64,000 bases of DNA from Symbiodinium kawagutii. Taxonomy: Eukaryota > Sar > Dinophyceae > Suessiales > Symbiodiniaceae. A program made the translations under genes and the position numbers. Below are positions 10,490 through 22,719 of this stretch, in pieces (the first letter of the stretch is position 1; every line of letters begins with the position of its first letter). The DNA is taken from the NCBI GenBank assembly GCA_009767595.1, contig VSDK01018159.1, positions 114,093 to 178,092 of the forward strand, given 5' to 3'. Under the pieces are notes generated by a model that saw only the letters and a list, made by a program, of their open reading frames with translations, searched no databases and was not told the DNA's origin.

Positions 10490-13250
10490 CAGAAATTGGA
10501 ACTATTCTTAACAACGAGAATTGACTACAATAGTCACTTGCCTAGCGGCAATTGATAATCACCATGTTGAATCTTAGAAATCTAGTGGCGGTAGAGCTAG
10601 TGCTTCAAATGCCACCAATCGCACCCGAACTGATACCTCTTTACATTCACACAAACTCCGGGTAATTTTGCTGCTGGCATTGAATCATAAACTCTGGAAC
10701 ATGCCACTTCCATGTGTTCGAAGTATAGCCAGCTTGAATGATCATAGATTAGGAATATACTGCGCCAGTTCCACGGGAAAAATATGGCCAGCACTCAAGA
10801 CATGCATGGCAAATCATGGGCAAACATCTGACCGCAGCAGCGGTGTTGTGCCTTCCAGTCATCCGCAATGACCAGATTGGAGTCCAAAGCTTTCGTGAAA
10901 GGCCTTGAAGGACAAGGAAGCTCCCAGGTGCTGTGTAGCAGGGTACTAGTTTGTCAGCATGCTTTGCCCATGTCATGGGGCTACTTCCAATGGAAGCAAC
11001 CTTGCATTGAGGCAAATTTGGGAGGTCAGCTGGGAGGACAGTACGGAGTACATCTGCAAACCCGGCAAAAGGAGATCAGAAAGACCAAGCCCATTGCCAT
11101 CTCAGGTCACTAAATTTTGCTACCCGTCTGACCACTCTTCTGCACCTGTCCCTTGATCCCAGCAAGTCTCGACCCGCGGGCATCTTCCTGAGATTCGGAC
11201 CCATAGAAGGCGGAAGCGTGCTTTGCACTGTAAGCCTGTGCAGTTGATGTTGGGAAAAACATGTTTTCTGGATAGGTCTAGCTGAAACCAACAACTGCAG
11301 CAAAAAAACAACTGTTGGCTAACCAACCAACAAAATCAGAAGTTGTCAGAATCTGCATGCCAGCAGTGTGGCGTCAATACTCATCGTTGCTTACCACTTG
11401 ACGATGCTTCGCACTATGGCATGGTTTCCGTGGAAACCGTGGTTTAACGGTGCATATGCTACCCAGAAGTACCCAGAGATGTTTCTGCCATTTGTGGGGT
11501 CCCAACCAGCCCTGGGTTTGCCAAGATTTACATTTCCCAACCCATACCCCCGCAGGACATCTCATCCCAAAGGGCCACCCTTGAGCCAAGCATCCATGAT
11601 TGCCACGTTGGTGAAGCCAGCTTCATCCAGGGCGTCACGGACCGCGCCTGCTGTGCCAGTAAGGGCCAGGTCTTGGGAGATTGTTCTGTGACCAAAGATG
11701 TGTACAGAACATGGCAGTTCCATAGACAGAACAAAGCACTTTTTGCCAAAAATGTCTGGATCATGTACAATTCCAACCATAAATCTTCAACGAGCTGCTA
11801 CCAGAACTGACATCTGAGGAGCGACGTCGAGAAATTAAATAATCATTGGAATGAACAGCTACAATGAGTTGATGTGAGCAAGTAGTCTCTTTCTTTCTCA
11901 CCTTAGCGTGTAAAAGCTCCCCACCTGTGGTTGAATCTACACGTTGCGAGATTTGTCGCGTAATGCGAAGGAGTCTAGGTAAGGATACGGAAATCTTGAA
12001 TGAGGGTCGGTGTTCATGAGAGTCAAAGTCAAAAATCAATTCAAAAGCAAAGCAGAACAAATACCAAAGCATTATCATTGCGCAAAGCCCGCTGCCTGAT
12101 TGCCATGACATGGCGAATTGTTGCCGAGCTGAGAGTCCCAGCCGGTTGGGTGCTTCTTGCCAACAACGTGATTTTGACCTGCATGCTGAAGAAGACCAAG
12201 TGCACCGCGCCAATACAACAGCCAGGATAGACCCAAGACCAAGTGTCACACTCCAATTTATCCCAAAAAACACAACTCCTTCTGCCACATCTCAGCTTGT
12301 CGCTGGGGGCCCCGTTGCTAATCTGTCGCTATTGGAATCCATCGGGTCTTCCGAAATGTGAAGTGGCTTGAGAGAGCTCAGATCTGGTGATCTGTTGGGA
12401 CGTGGAACCACCACCAAGAAATTCAGCATGAGCGGTTTTCAAGGTCAGACGCCCCAATGGTTACGTACAAGCATTGCCTTTCATAGAACACGCACGCGGC
12501 AACGTATTTGCAACAGTCGCCAACAAAGGGGGTTGCGACAATAAACGCTGTGGCACTCGCCAAAGCCTATGCATGCTGATACGGCTATGGACAACGGCCT
12601 TAGTCACACCCTGGCATGCTCTATCCACCTATCTATTGACCCTCATGGGCCCTCACAATATGTCTGAATATCTTGAATTGTTTTATCATTGTCTGCGTCC
12701 ACTAGCTTTCTGTATTCCTATATACTGTAAATATAGTCAGCGCTGAACAACCATATCTCTCTCTATGTTTGTCCATCAGAGGCTTTAAAGGCTGCTAGTT
12801 TCTGTTAGTGACCTTGGGCATCATCCGGCTGAACCCAACATCCGGATCTGCCCAGGCCCCGGAGCCTAGCACGCATTCAGCTGCGGCATGGTCACGGCCC
12901 AGCGGCGGTGAGAGCATCCAAAATGTCAATATTCACCAAAATGATGAAGTTCTGATTTGCTGTGGCAAACCCCAAATGAATACATGGTTATCATATTCTC
13001 TTGCTAAGGATTGCTAGCTCTCATGAGGCGCTGTGAGCCATGCAAAAAAAGCACTTCCACGTTTGAACCTTGCGCTCGGCCAAGCGAGCTTCCCCCTTGG
13101 ATGGCAGAGCTTCCCACGGATTAGTCAGTCCATATATGCACCCATAATCGTTGTTGGCTGCGACTCCCCACAAATCACAAGAACAAATAGTTTTGTTTGT
13201 CTGCTGGGCAAGCTGTCTGCATCTCTGTCTTCTCTCCGGAACAGTCTCTA
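10490..13250. other. No gene recognised
   Basis: Short frames only, none with a recognisable domain or composition. I see no RNA gene or strong repeat in this stretch. Confidence 0.5.
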
Positions 13251-13254
13251 GGGA

Positions 13255-13745
13255 ATGTGTCTTCGTCTTCGTCTTCGGGAGGTAATTCGTCTTCGCTGCG
13301 AAATTCGTCTTCGGGGAATTCGTCTTCGTCTTCGTCTTCGGTGGGTAATTCGTCTTCGGGAGGCAATTCGTCTTCGGGGAATTCGTCTTCGTCTTCGTCT
13401 TCGGGAGGTAATTCGTCTTCGCAGGGGAATTCGTCTTCGGGGAATTCGTCTTCGTCTTCGTCTTCGGGGGGGAATTCGTCTTCGCAGGGGAATTCGTCTT
13501 CGGGGAATTCGTCTTCGTCTTCGTCTTCGGGAGGTAATTCGTCTTCGCAGGGGAATTCGTCTTCGGGGAATTCGTCTTCGTCTTCGTCTTCGGGAGGTAA
13601 TTCGTCTTCGCTGGGGAATTCGTCTTCGGGGAATTCGTCTTCGTCTTCGTCTTCGGGAGGTAATTCGTCTTCGCTGGGGAATTCGGCTTCGGGGAATTGG
13701 TCTTCGTCTTCGTCTTCGGTAGGTAATTCGTCTGCGCTGGGTCCT
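13255..13745. repeat. 63-bp minisatellite of GTCTTC/GAATTC words
   Basis: About seven to eight units of 63 bp built from GTCTTC, GAATTC and GGGAGG hexamers. 63 is a multiple of 3, so a plus-strand frame stays open with a 21-residue Ser/Gly/Asn unit. The other plus frame reads Arg/Leu. The even hexamer structure and open frames on several strands point to a minisatellite rather than a gene. Confidence 0.9.
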
Positions 13746-13969
13746 CTTTACCTAATGGAATTCGTCTGCGGAATTCGTCTTCGTCTGCGGGTGCAATGTT
13801 ACACCCCCCCCAGCGGGCACAATGTCAAAATGTGCTTCTCGCCCTGGCCGCGTGCACTTTTTCGGACATGCAACTTTCAAAACTTGTTAAAAACCACGAG
13901 TTTTTGCGACTTCGGACGTGAGAATGTGCTTCGCGCGCAGGCGGCGTGCCAGTTTTGAGAATCATGAGT

Positions 13970-14245
13970 CATCAAAAGTGCTCCGAACATGTACTGTTTT
14001 TACGATTTTGACTTCCAAATGTGCTTCGCGCCTAGGTTTTTTCACGATTTTGCGAGTTGCAACTTCCAAAAGTGCTCCGAAGCTGACATGTTTTTACGAT
14101 TTTGACTTCCAAATGCGCTTCGCGCCTAGGTTTTTTAACGATTTTGCAAGTTGCATCTCCCAAAAGTGCTCCGGACCTGACATGTTTTTACGATTTTGAC
14201 TTCCAAATGTGCTTCGCGCCTAGGTTTTTTCACGATTTTTGCACA
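13970..14245. repeat. 94-bp tandem repeat, about 3 copies
   Basis: TTTTTACGATTTTGACTTCC recurs at about 13997, 14091 and 14185, giving a 94-bp period. Each unit also holds CGCGCCTAGGTTTTTT and a GTGCTCCG segment. Copies have point differences. Confidence 0.9.
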
Positions 14246-14529
14246 CACCTTCCGCCACGGTGCTCCGCACCCGCCGCTTTAGCGAGGTACCCTTCTGGAC
14301 GCTCATGAGGCACAAAACCTTGCAAAACACAGCATTTCGCGACTTTCCTAACATTTCGGCGCGCTCGCATTCTCATCTTTCGCACATCTCTTCTTTCACA
14401 CATCTCCTCTTTCACACATCTGCTCTGGCGATCTACCCTAGCTGAGTCACATCTCTTCTGTCACACATCTGCTCAGGCGATCTACCCTAGCTGAGTTGTC
14501 CATAGTGTCGGAAGTTAGACTTCTAAACT

Positions 14530-15235
14530 TCCTTCGATGACCGCCTTTTTCTGGCGAAATCTGCCACGAAGCTGTGCATAGCGTTTGTTATGACCGCCTG
14601 TCTCTTACAATCTGCGACAAAGCTGCGCATAGCGTTTGTTATGACCGCCTTTCTCTGGCAGAATCTGCCGCAAAGCTGCGCACAGTGTTTGTTATGACCG
14701 CCTTTCTCTGGCAGAATCTGCCGCAAAGCTGCGCACAGTGTTTGTTATGACCGCCTTTCTCTGGCAGAATCTGCCACAAAGCTGCGCATAGCGTTTGTTA
14801 TGACCGCCTTTCTCTGGCAGAATCTGCCGCAAAGCTGCGCACAGTGTTTGTGTTATGACCCTTTCTCTCTTAGAATCTGCCACAAAGCTGCGCATAGCGT
14901 TTGTTATGACCGCCTTTCTCTGGCAGAATCTGCCGCAAAGCTGCGCACAGTGTTTGTTATGACCGCCTTTCTCTGGCAGAATCTGCCACAAAGCTGCGCA
15001 TAGCGTTTGTTATGACCGCCTTTCTCTGGCAGAATCTGCCACGAAGCTGTGCATAGCGTTTGTTATGACCGTCTTTCTCTGGCAGAATCTGCCACAAAGC
15101 TGCGCATAGCATTTGTTATGACCGCTTTTCTCTTTCATACAATCTGCCACAAAGCTGCACATAGCGTTTGTTATGACCGCCTTTCTCTTTCCTACAATCT
15201 GCCACAAGGCTGCGCATAGCGTTTGTTATGATCGC
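14530..15235. repeat. 53-bp tandem repeat, about 13 copies, hairpin in most units
   Basis: Unit starts TATGACCGCCTTTCTC and contains GGCAGAATCTGCC, a perfect 6-bp inverted repeat with a single-base loop, followed by GCTGCGCAYAG. Some units replace the hairpin arm with CTTACAATCTGC or CATACAATCTGC and lose the palindrome. Frames stay open on the minus strand because stops are rare in the unit. Confidence 0.95.
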
Positions 15236-15239
15236 CAAC

Positions 15240-16140
15240 CTCCAGCACGCCCAGAAATTTCGACAGCCGGCGCCACAAGACATGGCGCAAAGCGTCGTTG
15301 AGATATCTGGCAACCCTCATCAAAAGAAATCCTTGCCCTGCCAATTTCAAGGCCATTCTCAATTGATACATGCTTTGAGGCATTGGAATGATTAGCAACA
15401 CACACTCGGTCGTGCTTCGGAAACCATAGTCGACATGAAAAAAAATGCAACTGTCCCGATTCGAGATCTTCAACTTCACGAACTATGTCTTAAAATCTGA
15501 ACACATGTTTCCCATGGCAACCTTCGCCGAGCCAATTCGAGTGAAACAAATAGCCGCGAAGCACAGGAAAGCGCCAAAAAACACATTTCAGCCAACCAGT
15601 TTCTTAAGTTGACGAAATTCTGAGTCACCGGATTCAGGTATTTCATGAAAAAAGCACACTCAAACCTTGATAACTACAAATCCAAATCGTGTCAACTACC
15701 CTGTTTCGGGTTATAATTCTTGGCTACGTCTTGAAAATAAAAGGTGCAAATTTACATATATGCAAAAAAACACCTAAAGATCTTGGTCTAGCAGTTCCAC
15801 CGTGGTGGCCCGACAGCATAGGATCAATCATTCAACCTCGTTTCCGATCAACGGTACCCATCACTAAAACCATTGACCGAAACCGACGTCCCCAGCTGAA
15901 AAACAGGAATGGTTTTTGTTCAAACAGCAAAAAACCTATGGCCACTCCCGGTGGTACCTGCAAATGGTGGAATGCAATCAAAACCTTGGAAATCTATGGT
16001 TGTGAGAGCTTCCTGAGGCCCAGGCCATCCATGTGAACACTTGGTTGCCAAGTTCATATTAACCTCACAGGTGCACTTGTGGCATGCCGATGATGATGGT
16101 GACTGACTGGGAGCTGTTCAATGACACTTAGTCCATCCAC
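15240..16140. other. No gene recognised
   Basis: No supported coding or RNA feature. AT-rich, single-copy appearance. Confidence 0.5.
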
Positions 16141-16147
16141 TTGTAAA

Positions 16148-16400
16148 CTTCAGATCTACGGCCACTCAGAGTGGCCATAGATCTGAAGCTGTCCAATGAC
16201 ATTTTTTCCATCTTTCAAACCTACATACAGCCCTGGAATTCAAACCTACGGTCACCCTGAACTTCAAACCTACGGCCACTCCGAGTGACCATAGAACTGA
16301 AGCTCTCTCAACGGCTTTTGTCATACCCGTCTTTGTCATTATGGTCATTTTACGGTCGCCCTGAACTTCACACCTACGGTCACCCTGAACTTCAGACCTA
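16148..16400. repeat. Hairpin modules and half-arm repeats (family shared with 24.6-25.2 kb)
   Basis: A near-perfect hairpin lies at 16148-16188: arms CTTCAGATCTA and TAGATCTGAAG outside, GGCCACTC and GAGTGGCC inside, one-base loop, one C/A mismatch. A weaker relative lies at 16262-16302. Between and after them are half-arm copies of the type ACTTCARACCTACGGTCACC. The same architecture with different arm sequence recurs at 24657-24695 and 24730-24780. Confidence 0.85.
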
Positions 16401-16741
16401 CGGTCACAATGAGCTTGGAGATGAGATAACAGTCACTTTGCAAATACTCAAATGCTGTCAGTCTGGGCCAAGAAAACATCACATGATGATTGAAACATAT
16501 GACCAATTCCATCACCACAATCTGCAAGTCTTGTTCCTCAAGAGGTGGGGCCTCACATGTTTGCATCTGAATCGTCACTCAGAATGCTTTCCACAGCCTT
16601 TGCCTTTTGGCACTGGGCCCAAACTCGTCCTCAGATTCTGTTGAGGTCGAGGCACCTTCCTGTTCGATCTCCTCTTTCAACGCAGGCCACTCAAAGACAT
16701 GCTTGATAACACATGTTTGCTTCAAGATTTCTTCCAGTACT

Positions 16742-17182
16742 TTACCTCCATGTGATGGTAACCTTTGGAAATCCAGAGTTCCTTGAGATTTTGCAACCGA
16801 ACTTCTCCTCCAATCCTTTCCACGTCAAATGCAAGGGTCGGATGTCATGTACAATATCGAAATACAGCACATCAAATGACTTGCCGTCCCTCATATACTC
16901 TGACAATGATGCCTGCATATACACGTCGCTGAGGGATGCCTTGAGTTGGTCAAGTCGGTTCTGCCCACCATCACGCTCTGCAGCTGCCACATGACAAACA
17001 GCTACAATTTCAGAGTGACCTGTGATTCCTACCAGCAAGACTTTGTCACCATCAGCCTCAGCAAACCTCATCTGGTTCCCATTGTGTGACCTGTATCTCT
17101 GCAACTCACACGGCTTCTGTCCGTCCGCCAAAGCATTCCCCCATAGAGGCAACAAAATGCGACTGTGCACATGCAAAGTCAT
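16742..17182 (-). pseudogene. Diverged ASCH-like domain fragment
   Basis: The minus-strand frame of about 146 residues aligns by eye with the proteins at 1.9-2.4 and 3.2-4.0 kb. ILLPLWGNALADGQKPCELQRY corresponds to LLLPLWSDALASGKKWIEVQRY, followed by N-Q-M-R-F, a V-L-L-V strand, and later SFDVLYFDIVHDIRPLHLTW matching SFDSVEVARVYDLRQLNWTW. It is much more diverged than the other two are from each other, so it is an old paralogue. No neighbouring P-loop part is visible and the start is not a clear ATG, so it is probably a relic. Confidence 0.5.
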
Positions 17183-17427
17183 GTGAAAGCCTGGGGCGAC
17201 GCGAGTATGGACGCACTAAGCCATGTGAAAAGCCGTGTGAAAACCTGGGCCAAACTGCTGTGGTAGTGTCTTCCTGGCCCACCAGCTCGATCACATGAGA
17301 GGCATGTCAAATGAAAGCAAATGTGCTGAGATGGTGGCCGTGAGTGCTTCCTTATGAGCCATGAGCATTAGAGCAAAACAGAAAGCGTATCCAATGATTG
17401 AATCCGTCCGGAACATGAACAGCATGG

Positions 17428-17472
<45 letters not shown>
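17428..17472. repeat. (ATC)n microsatellite
   Basis: About 15 uninterrupted TCA/ATC triplets just left of the large satellite. Its reverse complement, (GAT)n, stands just right of the satellite. Confidence 0.97.
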
Positions 17473-17482
17473 GGCTTCATTG

Positions 17483-20400
17483 GTACATATGTTGCGCAGG
17501 CAAAGAAAGGAAACATCCTTCAGAAAATAAGTACCTAAGAATGGCTTGGAAACATCCTTCAGAAAATAAGTACCTAAGAATGGCTTGGAAACATCCTTCA
17601 GAAAATAAGTACCTAAGAAGTGCTTCCTTGGTACTTATTCTTTGTTGTGTCTTGAAAGCAAAGAAAGGAAACATCCTTCAGAAAATAAGTACCTAAGAAG
17701 GGCTTTGTTGGTAATTATTGATATTGTTTGCTGCGTCTTGAAAGCAAAGAAAGGAAACATCCTTCAGAAAATAAGTACCTAAGAAGGGCTTTGTTGGTAA
17801 TTATTGATATTGTTTGCTGCGTCTTGAAAGCAAAGAAAGGAAACATCCTTCAGAAAATAAGTACCTAAGAAGGGCTTCCTTGGTACTTATTGTTTGCTGT
17901 GTCTTGAAAGCAAAGAAAGGAAACATCCTTCAGAAAATAAGTACCTAAGAAGGGCTTTGTTGGTAATTATTGTTTGCTGTGTCTTGAAGACGAAGAAAGG
18001 AAACATCCTTCAGAAAATAAGTACCTAAGAAGGTTCTCCTTGGTACTTATTGTTTGTTGTGTCTCGAAGACAAAGAAAGGAAACATCCTTCAGAAAATAA
18101 GTACCTAAGAAGGGCTTCCTTGGTACTTATTGTTTGCTGTGTCTCGAAGACAAAGAAAGGAAACATCCTTCAGAAAATAAGTACCTAAGAAGGGCTTCCT
18201 TGGTACTTATTGTTTGCTGTGTCTTGAAAGCAAAGAAAGGAAACATCCTTCAGAAAATAAGTACCTAAGAAGGGCTTTGTTGGTAATTATTGTTTGCTGT
18301 GTCTTGAAGACGAAGAAAGGAAACATCCTTCAGAAAATAAGTACCTAAGAAGGGCTTCCTTGGTACTTATTGTTTGCTGTGTCTTGAAAGCAAAGAAAGG
18401 AAACATCCTTCAGAAAATAAGTACCTAAGAAGGGCTTCCTTGGTACTTATTGTTTGTTGTGTCTCGAAGACAAAGAAAGGAAACATCCTTCAGAAAATAA
18501 GTACCTAAGAAGGGCTTCCTTGGTACTTATTGTTTGTTGTGTCTCGAAGACAAAGAAAGGAAACATCCTTCAGAAAATAAGTACCTAAGAAGGGCTTCCT
18601 TGGTACTTATTGTTTGTTGTGTCTCGAAGACAAAGAAAGGAAACATCCTTCAGAAAATAAGTACCTAAGAAGGGCTTCCTTGGTACTTATTGTTTGTTGT
18701 GTCTCGAAGACAAAGAAAGGAAACATCCTTCAGAAAATAAGTACCTAAGAAGGGCTTCCTTGGTACTTATTGTTTGTTGTGTCTCGAAGACAAAGAAAGG
18801 AAACATCCTTCAGAAAATAAGTACCTAAGAAGGGCTTCCTTGGTACTTATTGTTTGTTGTGTCTCGAAGACAAAGAAAGGAAACATCCTTCAGAAAATAA
18901 GTACCTAAGAAGGGCTTCCTTGGTACTTATTGTTTGTTGTGTCTCGAAGACAAAGAAAGGAAACATCCTTCAGAAAATAAGTACCTAAGAAGGGCTTCCT
19001 TGGTACTTATTGTTTGTTGTGTCTCGAAGACAAAGAAAGGAAACATCCTTCAGAAAATAAGTACCTAAGAAGGGCTTCCTTGGTACTTATTGTTTGTTGT
19101 GTCTCGAAGACAAAGAAAGGAAACATCCTTCAGAAAATAAGTACCTAAGAAGGGCTTCCTTGGTACTTATTGTTTGTTGTGTCTCGAAGACAAAGAAAGG
19201 AAACATCCTTCAGAAAATAAGTACCTAAGAAGGGCTTCCTTGGTACTTATTGTTTGTTGTGTCTCGAAGACAAAGAAAGGAAACATCCTTCAGAAAATAA
19301 GTACCTAAGAAGGGCTTCCTTGGTACTTATTGTTTGTTGTGTCTCGAAGACAAAGAAAGGAAACATCCTTCAGAAAATAAGTACCTAAGAAGGGCTTCCT
19401 TGGTACTTATTGTTTGTTGTGTCTCGAAGACAAAGAAAGGAAACATCCTTCAGAAAATAAGTACCTAAGAAGGGCTTCCTTGGTACTTATTGTTTGTTGT
19501 GTCTCGAAGACAAAGAAAGGAAACATCCTTCAGAAAATAAGTACCTAAGAAGGGCTTCCTTGGTACTTATTGTTTGTTGTGTCTCGAAGACAAAGAAAGG
19601 AAACATCCTTCAGAAAATAAGTACCTAAGAAGGGCTTCCTTGGTACTTATTGTTTGTTGTGTCTCGAAGACAAAGAAAGGAAACATCCTTCAGAAAATAA
19701 GTACCTAAGAAGGGCTTCCTTGGTACTTATTGTTTGTTGTGTCTCGAAGACAAAGAAAGGAAACATCCTTCAGAAAATAAGTACCTAAGAAGGGCTTCCT
19801 TGGTACTTATTGTTTGTTGTGTCTCGAAGACAAAGAAAGGAAACATCCTTCAGAAAATAAGTACCTAAGAAGGGCTTCCTTGGTACTTATTGTTTGTTGT
19901 GTCTCGAAGACAAAGAAAGGAAACATCCTTCAGAAAATAAGTACCTAAGAAGGGCTTCCTTGGTACTTATTGTTTGTTGTGTCTCGAAGACAAAGAAAGG
20001 AAACATCCTTCAGAAAATAAGTACCTAAGAAGGGCTTCCTTGGTACTTATTGTTTGTTGTGTCTCGAAGACAAAGAAAGGAAACATCCTTCAGAAAATAA
20101 GTACCTAAGAAGGGCTTCCTTGGTACTTATTGTTTGTTGTGTCTCGAAGACAAAGAAAGGAAACATCCTTCAGAAAATAAGTACCTAAGAAGGGCTTCCT
20201 TGGTACTTATTGTTTGTTGTGTCTCGAAGACAAAGAAAGGAAACATCCTTCAGAAAATAAGTACCTAAGAAGGGCTTCCTTGGTACTTATTGTTTGTTGT
20301 GTCTCGAAGACAAAGAAAGGAAACATCCTTCAGAAAATAAGTACCTAAGAAGGGCTTCCTTGGTACTTATTGTTTGTTGTGTCTCGAAGACAAAGAAAGG

Positions 20401-22300
20401 AAACATCCTTCAGAAAATAAGTACCTAAGAAGGGCTTCCTTGGTACTTATTGTTTGTTGTGTCTCGAAGACAAAGAAAGGAAACATCCTTCAGAAAATAA
20501 GTACCTAAGAAGGGCTTCCTTGGTACTTATTGTTTGTTGTGTCTCGAAGACAAAGAAAGGAAACATCCTTCAGAAAATAAGTACCTAAGAAGGGCTTCCT
20601 TGGTACTTATTGTTTGTTGTGTCTCGAAGACAAAGAAAGGAAACATCCTTCAGAAAATAAGTACCTAAGAAGGGCTTCCTTGGTACTTATTGTTTGTTGT
20701 GTCTCGAAGACAAAGAAAGGAAACATCCTTCAGAAAATAAGTACCTAAGAAGGGCTTCCTTGGTACTTATTGTTTGTTGTGTCTCGAAGACAAAGAAAGG
20801 AAACATCCTTCAGAAAATAAGTACCTAAGAAGGGCTTCCTTGGTACTTATTGTTTGTTGTGTCTCGAAGACAAAGAAAGGAAACATCCTTCAGAAAATAA
20901 GTACCTAAGAAGGGCTTCCTTGGTACTTATTGTTTGTTGTGTCTCGAAGACAAAGAAAGGAAACATCCTTCAGAAAATAAGTACCTAAGAAGGGCTTCCT
21001 TGGTACTTATTGTTTGTTGTGTCTCGAAGACAAAGAAAGGAAACATCCTTCAGAAAATAAGTACCTAAGAAGGGCTTCCTTGGTACTTATTGTTTGTTGT
21101 GTCTCGAAGACAAAGAAAGGAAACATCCTTCAGAAAATAAGTACCTAAGAAGGGCTTCCTTGGTACTTATTGTTTGTTGTGTCTCGAAGACAAAGAAAGG
21201 AAACATCCTTCAGAAAATAAGTACCTAAGAAGGGCTTCCTTGGTACTTATTGTTTGTTGTGTCTCGAAGACAAAGAAAGGAAACATCCTTCAGAAAATAA
21301 GTACCTAAGAAGGGCTTCCTTGGTACTTATTGTTTGTTGTGTCTCGAAGACAAAGAAAGGAAACATCCTTCAGAAAATAAGTACCTAAGAAGGGCTTCCT
21401 TGGTACTTATTGTTTGTTGTGTCTCGAAGACAAAGAAAGGAAACATCCTTCAGAAAATAAGTACCTAAGAAGGGCTTCCTTGGTACTTATTGTTTGTTGT
21501 GTCTCGAAGACAAAGAAAGGAAACATCCTTCAGAAAATAAGTACCTAAGAAGGGCTTCCTTGGTACTTATTGTTTGTTGTGTCTCGAAGACAAAGAAAGG
21601 AAACATCCTTCAGAAAATAAGTACCTAAGAAGGGCTTCCTTGGTACTTATTGTTTGTTGTGTCTCGAAGACAAAGAAAGGAAACATCCTTCAGAAAATAA
21701 GTACCTAAGAAGGGCTTCCTTGGTACTTATTGTTTGTTGTGTCTCGAAGACAAAGAAAGGAAACATCCTTCAGAAAATAAGTACCTAAGAAGGGCTTCCT
21801 TGGTACTTATTGTTTGTTGTGTCTCGAAGACAAAGAAAGGAAACATCCTTCAGAAAATAAGTACCTAAGAAGGGCTTCCTTGGTACTTATTGTTTGTTGT
21901 GTCTCGAAGACAAAGAAAGGAAACATCCTTCAGAAAATAAGTACCTAAGAAGGGCTTCCTTGGTACTTATTGTTTGTTGTGTCTCGAAGACAAAGAAAGG
22001 AAACATCCTTCAGAAAATAAGTACCTAAGAAGGGCTTCCTTGGTACTTATTGTTTGTTGTGTCTCGAAGACAAAGAAAGGAAACATCCTTCAGAAAATAA
22101 GTACCTAAGAAGGGCTTCCTTGGTACTTATTGTTTGTTGTGTCTCGAAGACAAAGAAAGGAAACATCCTTCAGAAAATAAGTACCTAAGAAGGGCTTCCT
22201 TGGTACTTATTGTTTGTTGTGTCTCGAAGACAAAGAAAGGAAACATCCTTCAGAAAATAAGTACCTAAGAAGGGCTTCGTTGGTATTTAGTTTTTCCTTA
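17483..22300. repeat. 80-bp satellite array, about 60 units
   Basis: The core AAACATCCTTCAGAAAATAA recurs about 61 times. The first units are irregular (39-bp spacing at 17511-17589, then 80, 86, 86 and 80). From 18001 to 22241 the register is exactly 80 bp (54 units), and from about 18440 on the units look identical by eye. Edge units carry variants such as GGGCTTTGTTGGTAATTATT. Each standard unit holds an inverted repeat: AATAAGTACCTAAGAAG, two bases, CTTCCTTGGTACTTATT, with 15 of 17 pairs matched. This is the usual signature of unequal exchange with a homogenised centre. No long frame is possible because 80 is not a multiple of 3 and the unit has stops. Confidence 0.98.
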
Positions 22301-22589
22301 ATCTTGAAGAACCTAAGAGTGGCTTTGTTGGTTCTCCTGCACATTGGTTTTTTGAGGTCGTACTCCGAGGGGTTTCACAAGTGCAGTGCGCTTTTGTCAT
22401 CTCCCATGTCGCTGCAAAAACTCTGAGAGGTGCACGGCCAGCTCCAGCCGCTGAGTCCTGGACGCTGGCGTGTCCCAAGCTAGGCCGAAGCCATGGTAGG
22501 GGCGACAGCAGGAGGATGATGAGATGAAAATACTGAAGATTAGGAGGATGATAAGAATGAGGATGCGGAAAAAGATGATGAAAATACTG

Positions 22590-22637
22590 AAGATGATGAA
22601 GATGAAGATGAAGATGAAGATGAAGATGAAAATAAAT

Positions 22638-22718
<81 letters not shown>

Positions 22719-22719
22719 G
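22590..22719. repeat. (GAA GAT)n then (GAT)n microsatellite
   Basis: About six GATGAA units, a short interruption, then roughly 25 GAT triplets. Long poly-His, poly-Ile or poly-Met frames across it are artefacts of the repeat. Confidence 0.97.

Noticed and set aside
13197-13958. Ser/Gly/Asn-rich protein frame
   Set aside because: It follows from the 63-bp minisatellite; several frames on both strands are open through the same repeat.
17483-22300. CRISPR-like regular array
   Set aside because: The whole 80-bp unit repeats, with no unique spacers between copies, and the surroundings are eukaryotic.
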